Below are positions 12,340 to 16,226 of a DNA stretch of 16,226 nucleotides, one piece after another (positions within the stretch are counted from its first letter, which is position 1; the number at the start of each line of letters is the position of its first letter). The stretch lies in the NCBI GenBank assembly GCA_025965495.1, contig JAOPWW010000250.1, positions 1 to 16,226 of the forward strand. Direction: 5' to 3'. Below the pieces are notes generated by a model. It was not told the DNA's origin. It made no database searches and worked only from the letters and a program-made list of their open reading frames with translations. Position numbers and translations under genes: made by a program. This DNA is from Frankiales bacterium (GTDB taxonomy: Bacteria > Actinomycetota > Actinomycetes > Mycobacteriales > SCTD01).

Positions 12340-13130
12340 CCACGACGACGACGACGGCCCGACGGACCTGGGTCGAGCAGGTCATGGGCCTACCGGTGAG
12401 CGTCACCGTGCGCGGACCCCACGCCTGGGCCGACCGCACGGACGGCGTCGTCCGGGCGTTCTACGCCGACCTGCGCCAGGTCGACCGGACGTTCAGCACC
12501 TACCGCGCCGACTCCGAGGTCAGCCTGCTGCGCCGCGGCGCCCTGTCCCGCAGGCTCGTCAGCCCCGACCTCGGCCACGTGCTGGACCTGTGCGCGCAGG
12601 CGAAGGAGCTGACCGGCGGCCACTTCGACGCCGCCCTGCCCCAGCCGGACGGCACGCGCCTGCTCGACCCGTCGGGCCTGGTGAAGGGCTGGGCGGTCGA
12701 GCGTGCCGCTGCGGCCCTGCGCGCCCTGCCCGACGCCGACTGGCTGGTGGTGGCCGGGGGCGACGTGCTCGGCGAGGCCACCGCGGGTCCGGCCTGGCGG
12801 GTCGCCGTCGAGGACCCGCGCGACCGCAGCCGGACGCTGTGCGTGCTGCCGCTGCGCCGCGGCGCCGTCGCGACCTCGGGGACGGCCGCCCGCGGCCGGC
12901 ACCTGCTCGACCCCGCGACCGGTCGTCCCGTCGCGGACCACCTGCTCAGCGCCACCGTCGTCGGGCCGTCGCTCACCTGGGCCGACGTCCTGGCCACCGC
13001 CGCCTTCGTGGAGGGTCCGGCGTCGCTCGCCCGGGTCGCGGGCACGTCCGGGTACGAGGCCCTGCTCGTCGACCCCGACGGCGGCTGCACCGGCACGGCT
13101 GGGCTGCAGCAGCACCTCCCGGTGGCCTGA
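12336..13130 (+). CDS. apbE: ApbE-family FAD:protein FMN transferase
   Basis: A 264-residue flavin transferase. ApbE features are FSTYRADSEVSLL (53-65), DPSGLVKGWAVERA (111-124), GGD (141-143), TSGTAARGRHLLDPATG (about 180-196) and TWADVLATAAF (214-224), whose aspartate and threonine bind the catalytic Mg. It cleaves FAD and attaches FMN to a Thr/Ser of a target, here almost surely T126 of the preceding protein. The GTG overlaps that gene's stop (GTGA). The N-terminus is a run of six threonines from an ACG repeat and shows no signal peptide or lipobox, which is odd if its substrate is modified outside the membrane. Confidence 0.9.
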   Translation: MTTTTTTARRTWVEQVMGLPVSVTVRGPHAWADRTDGVVRAFYADLRQVDRTFSTYRADSEVSLLRRGALSRRLVSPDLGHVLDLCAQAKELTGGHFDAALPQPDGTRLLDPSGLVKGWAVERAAAALRALPDADWLVVAGGDVLGEATAGPAWRVAVEDPRDRSRTLCVLPLRRGAVATSGTAARGRHLLDPATGRPVADHLLSATVVGPSLTWADVLATAAFVEGPASLARVAGTSGYEALLVDPDGGCTGTAGLQQHLPVA

Positions 13131-13152
13131 GCCCGGAACCGCACCTGTGCCG

Positions 13153-13899
13153 TCACGCGTAGCGGACGTGCAGGAAGCCGTCCTCGGTCGCGGCGAGCAT
13201 CCCGCCGGCGGCCGCCATCCGCTCGGCGGCGGCGGCCAGCCGCAGGTACGCGGCCGCGGCCTGCAGCAGGGTCTCCGCCCGGTCCGCGGCGTGCTGGAAC
13301 GTCAGCGTCTCGGACGTCCGGACCAGAGCGCCGTCGAGGACGGCGTGCAGGCGCAGGGCGGCACCGTCGGCGACCAGGTCGTGGCTCGGGCCGACCCGGG
13401 CCGGGGCGAGTCCCCAGTCCTGCCCCGGCAGGCCGGAGGAGACGACCTCGGCGGCCACGTGCGCGAGCACCTCCGCGGCGACCTGCGGTCCCCCGGCCTG
13501 CTCGAGGGCGCGGCCGTCCCAGCGCAGGTGCGGCGTCCGCGGGGCGGCGGCCAGGTCGAGCACCGGCTCGCCGGGGCGCGGTCGCTCGTCGACGACGCGC
13601 AGCCGCCAGCGCGGGATCCGGGGCGCCGGCACCGGTCCGGGATCGGGAGGCAGCGGGGTGTCGGCCCGCTGGCGGCGGGACGGCCGCGTGGCGAGCAGGT
13701 GACCGCTGCGCATCGGCTCGCGCAGCAGCCAGCCGGCCCGGTGTGCCGTGGTCAGCTCGTCGGCGAGCGCGCGCAGCACGGTGCAGACCTCGGGCAGCGA
13801 GGCCACCTGGTCGAGCTGCCAGCGGTGGCGGTCCTCGTGCTCGGAGCCGGACCAGGGCGAGGGCGGTCGGGGAGCGGGGTCGGGCAGGGACGGCGTCAT
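13153..13899 (-). CDS. Unrecognised 248-residue actinobacterial protein
   Basis: I do not recognise a family. Residues about 1-75 include a probable helical region (HRWQLDQVASLPEVCTVLRA), residues 75-98 are a proline/arginine-rich linker, and residues about 100-248 form an alanine-rich domain with predicted helices near 135-155 and 205-235. There is one cysteine, and no signal peptide or membrane span. The coding call rests on strong third-position GC, a GGAGG five bases before the ATG at 13899, and sensible amino-acid composition. It converges with apbE (22 bp between stops) and is separated from the DUF2855 gene by a 177-bp structured gap, so it is probably its own transcription unit. Confidence 0.75.
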   Translation of the reverse strand: MTPSLPDPAPRPPSPWSGSEHEDRHRWQLDQVASLPEVCTVLRALADELTTAHRAGWLLREPMRSGHLLATRPSRRQRADTPLPPDPGPVPAPRIPRWRLRVVDERPRPGEPVLDLAAAPRTPHLRWDGRALEQAGGPQVAAEVLAHVAAEVVSSGLPGQDWGLAPARVGPSHDLVADGAALRLHAVLDGALVRTSETLTFQHAADRAETLLQAAAAYLRLAAAAERMAAAGGMLAATEDGFLHVRYA

Positions 13900-13938
13900 G
13901 CGGACCTCCGGGCGGACGACCTCGACGACGGCGGGAGT

Positions 13939-13956
13939 CCGGGCGCGCGCGCCCGG
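13939..13956. repeat. 18-bp perfect palindrome
   Basis: CCGGGCGCGCGCGCCCGG reads the same on both strands. It lies 40 bp upstream of the minus-strand gene starting at 13899 and downstream of the DUF2855 gene. It can extrude as a cruciform or fold as a strong RNA stem, and may be part of a terminator. Confidence 0.55.
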
Positions 13957-13967
13957 GCCGGCACCGT

Positions 13968-14026
13968 CGCGGAGGGCTCCGCGGAGTCGGGTCGGCGGGG
14001 TTCCCCGGACGGGGTCCAGCGCCGAC
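13968..14026 (-). terminator. Two hairpins after the DUF2855 gene
   Basis: CGCGGA-GGGC-TCCGCG (13968-13983) is a perfect 6-bp stem with a 4-nt loop. GTCGGCG (13991-13997) pairs with CGCCGAC (14020-14026) around an inner CCCCG-GA-CGGGG stem. Together with the palindrome at 13939 they fill the gap after the DUF2855 stop at 14077. There is no U-tract, as is common in actinobacterial terminators, so function is inferred. Confidence 0.4.
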
Positions 14027-14076
14027 GTCGCAGCGTGGCACGCGCGGTCACCGGCGTCGACCGCGTTCCTGCGCCG

Positions 14077-15150
14077 TCAGAGCTGCACGACGTTCCCGGT
14101 GCGCGGCGCGCTGCTCCCTGACGCCACCTCGTGCCACACCCGCGCCAGGCCCTCCGGGCCCTCGGACACCCGGACGTCCGTGTGCTCCTGCGCGAGCGGG
14201 GCGAACCGGCGCCACGCCTCGCCGAACCGGTCGTCGAGACCGTCCCGTCCCCAGTCGCCGGTGCGCTTGCGCATCTGGTCGGGGGCGAAGAAGACCTGCG
14301 GCCGCACCCCGCCCAGCGTCCCCGCGGGGGCGCTGTCCTGGTGCGTGACCCCCACGACCACGTCGCGCACGAGCGCGTCCCCGAGGTGCTCGTGCAGGAC
14401 GCGGCGCAGGTCGGTGCTGCCCGCCAGGTCGACGTAGGCGGTGGGGGTGTCCCGGTCGAGGTCGGTCACGGCGTCGTAGGACAGGACGCGGTCGTAGCAG
14501 CCGAGGGCGCTCGTGAAGGCGGTGTTGCCCGAGGAGGTGAGACCGACGACCTCGACGTCCTGGTCGCGCAGCAGGGAGGCGGTCCCGTAGGCGGTCTTGC
14601 TCGAGGCGGAGGACAGGACGACGCGGCGCGCGCCCTGCAGGCCGCCGTCGCCGAGCGCGTCCGCCAGCACGAAGGAGGTGAAGAACAGGGGCCGGAACAG
14701 GACCTGCAGGTCCTCGCGGTCGGCCTCGTAGGCGGCGTCCCCGGTGGTGAGCGCGTAGGCGTTGTACGGCGACGGCAGCTCCGCGCGGTGCGGCGAGGCG
14801 TCCCGGAAGCCTCTCGCGTCCGGGCGGGCGGGGCGCACCCGCAGGTGGGACGACGGCGGCAGGTAGCCGTAGACGCGCTGGCCGGGCTCGACGCCGGGAG
14901 CCCGGCTCTCGACGACGTCGGCGAAGCCCCACAGCGGGACCAGGCCCTGACCCGGCTCGGGTGCGGGGAAGAACTCCCAGTAGCGGAACGCGTCGCCGAG
15001 CACCGCGTAGGTGACGTTGTTCGCGGTCATCCCCACGCGGTCGACCCGCAGGACGGCCTCGCCCTCGTCCGGCACGGGGACCTCGCCCTCCACGAGGCAG
15101 GAGCGCAGCAGGTCGGTCCGGTCGACGGCGAGGGTCCAGGAGGAGGCCAT
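14077..15150 (-). CDS. DUF2855 family protein
   Basis: A 357-residue protein recognised as DUF2855 from VGMTANNVTYAVLGDAFRYW (about 39-58), the following FFPAPEPGQGLVPLWGFADV, and ALTTGDAAYEADREDLQVLFRPLFFTSF further on. The fold resembles medium-chain dehydrogenases: a GroES-like N-terminal half and a degenerate nucleotide-binding half (RRVVLSSASSKTAYGTASLL). No function is established for the family, and no catalytic zinc ligand set is obvious. The ATG at 15150 has no Shine-Dalgarno, but TACGGT ends 5 nt upstream, so the mRNA may be leaderless. The protease gene upstream on the same strand ends 50 bp away. Confidence 0.88.
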   Translation of the reverse strand: MASSWTLAVDRTDLLRSCLVEGEVPVPDEGEAVLRVDRVGMTANNVTYAVLGDAFRYWEFFPAPEPGQGLVPLWGFADVVESRAPGVEPGQRVYGYLPPSSHLRVRPARPDARGFRDASPHRAELPSPYNAYALTTGDAAYEADREDLQVLFRPLFFTSFVLADALGDGGLQGARRVVLSSASSKTAYGTASLLRDQDVEVVGLTSSGNTAFTSALGCYDRVLSYDAVTDLDRDTPTAYVDLAGSTDLRRVLHEHLGDALVRDVVVGVTHQDSAPAGTLGGVRPQVFFAPDQMRKRTGDWGRDGLDDRFGEAWRRFAPLAQEHTDVRVSEGPEGLARVWHEVASGSSAPRTGNVVQL

Positions 15151-15155
15151 GGCGC

Positions 15156-15161
15156 ACCGTA
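15156..15161 (-). promoter_or_regulatory. -10 element for leaderless DUF2855 gene
   Basis: On the minus strand TACGGT (TAnnnT) ends 5 nt before the ATG; no Shine-Dalgarno or clear -35 is visible. Confidence 0.4.
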
Positions 15162-15200
15162 GGCCCGGGCGCGCCGCCGCGGGCGCGGCGTCCGGCGGGC

Positions 15201-16226
15201 TCAGGAGGCCGTGGCGAGCTCTGCCGTGAGGGTGTGCGAGGAGCCGCCCCGCGTGTAGGTGATCGGGACGCTCTCCCCGGGCGCGTGCGCGCGGACCGCC
15301 ACGATGAGGCTGTCGGCGTCGACGACCGCCCGGTCGCCGACCGCGGTGACCACGTCGCCCGCCTGCAGCCCGGCCTGCTCAGCCGGGCCGCCGGCCGTCA
15401 CGTCGCGCAGGAGCGCGCCGGTCGCGGTCCCGGTGTCGGCGACGCTCACCCCGAGCTGCGGGTGGGTCGCGGTCCCGTCGTCGAGCAGGTCCTCGGCGGT
15501 CTTCACGGCGTCGTTGCTGGGGATGGAGAAGCCGACGCCGATGTTGCCGCTGCTGCCGTCCCCGGAGGTGGCGATCGCGCTGTTGATCCCGACGACGCGA
15601 CCGGCGAGGTCGACGAGGGCCCCGCCGCTGTTGCCGGGGTTGATGGCCGCGTCGGTCTGGACGGCGTCGATGACGGACTGCTCCGAGACGACCGACCCGG
15701 TCTCCGAGCCGGTGCGGACCGGCCGGTGCAGGGTCGACACGATGCCCTCGGTGACCGTGTTCGACAGGCCCAGCGGCGCCCCGACGGCGAGCACCGCCTG
15801 ACCGACCCGGAGCTGGTCGCTGTCGGCGAAGACCGCCGCCGTCAGCCCGCTCAGGCCGGTGGCCCGGACGACCGCGAGGTCGCTCGTCGGGTCGGTCCCG
15901 AGCACCCGAGCGGTCGCGGTCCGGCCGTCGTCCAGCGTGACGGTGACGGAGGTGGCGCCGGCGACGACGTGGTTGTTCGTGAGGATCGTGCCGTCGGTGC
16001 GCAGGACCACGCCCGAGCCGGTGCCGGAGCCGGTGGGGGTGGTGACGGCGATCGTGACGACGCTCGGGCCGACGGTCGCGGCGGCGCGCTCGGCGCTGTC
16101 GGTGGTCGCGATCGGCGTGATCGCGCCGGTGCTCCGGGCGACCACGGAGGTGGCGGGCGCGGCGACGACGGTCGTGGCGGCCGCCGGCCGCAGCAGGGTC
16201 GCCGTCCCCGCGCCGGTGGCGCTGCA
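15201..16226 (-). CDS. HtrA/DegP-like trypsin-family serine protease with PDZ domain (5' partial)
   Basis: The trypsin-like domain has a complete triad: His in TNNHVVAG (codon 15969-15971), Asp in TSDLAVVRA (15879-15881) and Ser in NPGNSGGALV (15627-15629). A C-terminal PDZ domain follows (about 15204-15470), with LGVSVADTGT and GGPAEQAGLQAGDVVTAVGD. The frame stays open to the window edge with no stop; a GTG at 16145 could be an internal start, but the true start, with the membrane segment usual in actinobacterial HtrA, probably lies beyond it. The residues before the protease domain are Ala/Thr/Val-rich, as in a secreted linker. These enzymes handle misfolded proteins outside the membrane. 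Confidence 0.92.
   Translation of the reverse strand, partial: CSATGAGTATLLRPAAATTVVAAPATSVVARSTGAITPIATTDSAERAAATVGPSVVTIAVTTPTGSGTGSGVVLRTDGTILTNNHVVAGATSVTVTLDDGRTATARVLGTDPTSDLAVVRATGLSGLTAAVFADSDQLRVGQAVLAVGAPLGLSNTVTEGIVSTLHRPVRTGSETGSVVSEQSVIDAVQTDAAINPGNSGGALVDLAGRVVGINSAIATSGDGSSGNIGVGFSIPSNDAVKTAEDLLDDGTATHPQLGVSVADTGTATGALLRDVTAGGPAEQAGLQAGDVVTAVGDRAVVDADSLIVAVRAHAPGESVPITYTRGGSSHTLTAELATAS

Noticed and set aside
15172..15190. CGCCGC-GCGGCG inverted repeat after the protease gene as a terminator
   Set aside because: A 6-bp all-GC pairing with no U-tract in this composition is not distinguishable from chance.
1..16226. tRNA, rRNA, insertion sequence or prophage content
   Set aside because: No cloverleaf-like sequence, transposase or phage protein was seen, and GC and codon use are uniform throughout.

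Overview
The window comes from a very GC-rich bacterium, almost certainly an actinobacterium. Third positions are nearly all G or C, many starts are GTG, genes overlap by GTGA or ATGA, and several genes look leaderless. The best family matches are actinobacterial: a DesA3-like desaturase with its ferredoxin-type reductase, a TetR-type PaaR, and a ferric-reductase/FMN-binding/ApbE trio. I cannot fix the genus. There are no RNA genes, insertion sequences, CRISPR arrays or prophage signs, and no gene-free stretch longer than 177 bases.

Region 1 (1-7253) is an aerobic phenylacetate catabolism locus. On the minus strand lies the ring-epoxidase operon paaA-B-C-D-E, tightly overlapped; only the first 28 codons of paaE are inside the window. 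Divergent from it is a TetR regulator, paaR. Convergent with paaR is a minus-strand pair, paaI (thioesterase) then paaK (phenylacetate-CoA ligase). Divergent from that pair is paaZ, a bifunctional ring-opening enzyme. PaaK activates phenylacetate, PaaABCE epoxidises the CoA-bound ring, PaaZ hydrolyses the oxepin and oxidises the aldehyde, and PaaI removes dead-end CoA thioesters. The later beta-oxidation-like genes (paaF, G, H, J) are not here. An 18-bp near-palindrome lies exactly 2 nt after the -10 element at the paaA and paaZ promoters, and a degenerate copy has the same spacing at paaI. This suggests one PaaR regulon with fixed promoter architecture.

Region 2 (7257-10330) is a fatty-acid desaturation module. 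A MerR-family regulator faces an operon of an FAD/2Fe-2S reductase and a membrane acyl-CoA desaturase. Two identical 13-bp sites lie in the 63-bp divergent region, one on each promoter.

Region 3 (10331-13130) is an operon of a haem/FAD transmembrane reductase, a small exported FMN-binding protein and ApbE. Together they look like a membrane electron conduit from NAD(P)H to a covalently bound flavin. Tandem 11-bp repeats upstream suggest control by an OmpR/PhoB-type response regulator.

Region 4 (13153-16226, all minus) holds an unrecognised 248-residue protein, a 177-bp gap rich in inverted repeats, a DUF2855-family protein, and an HtrA/trypsin-like protease with PDZ domain whose 5' end runs off the window.
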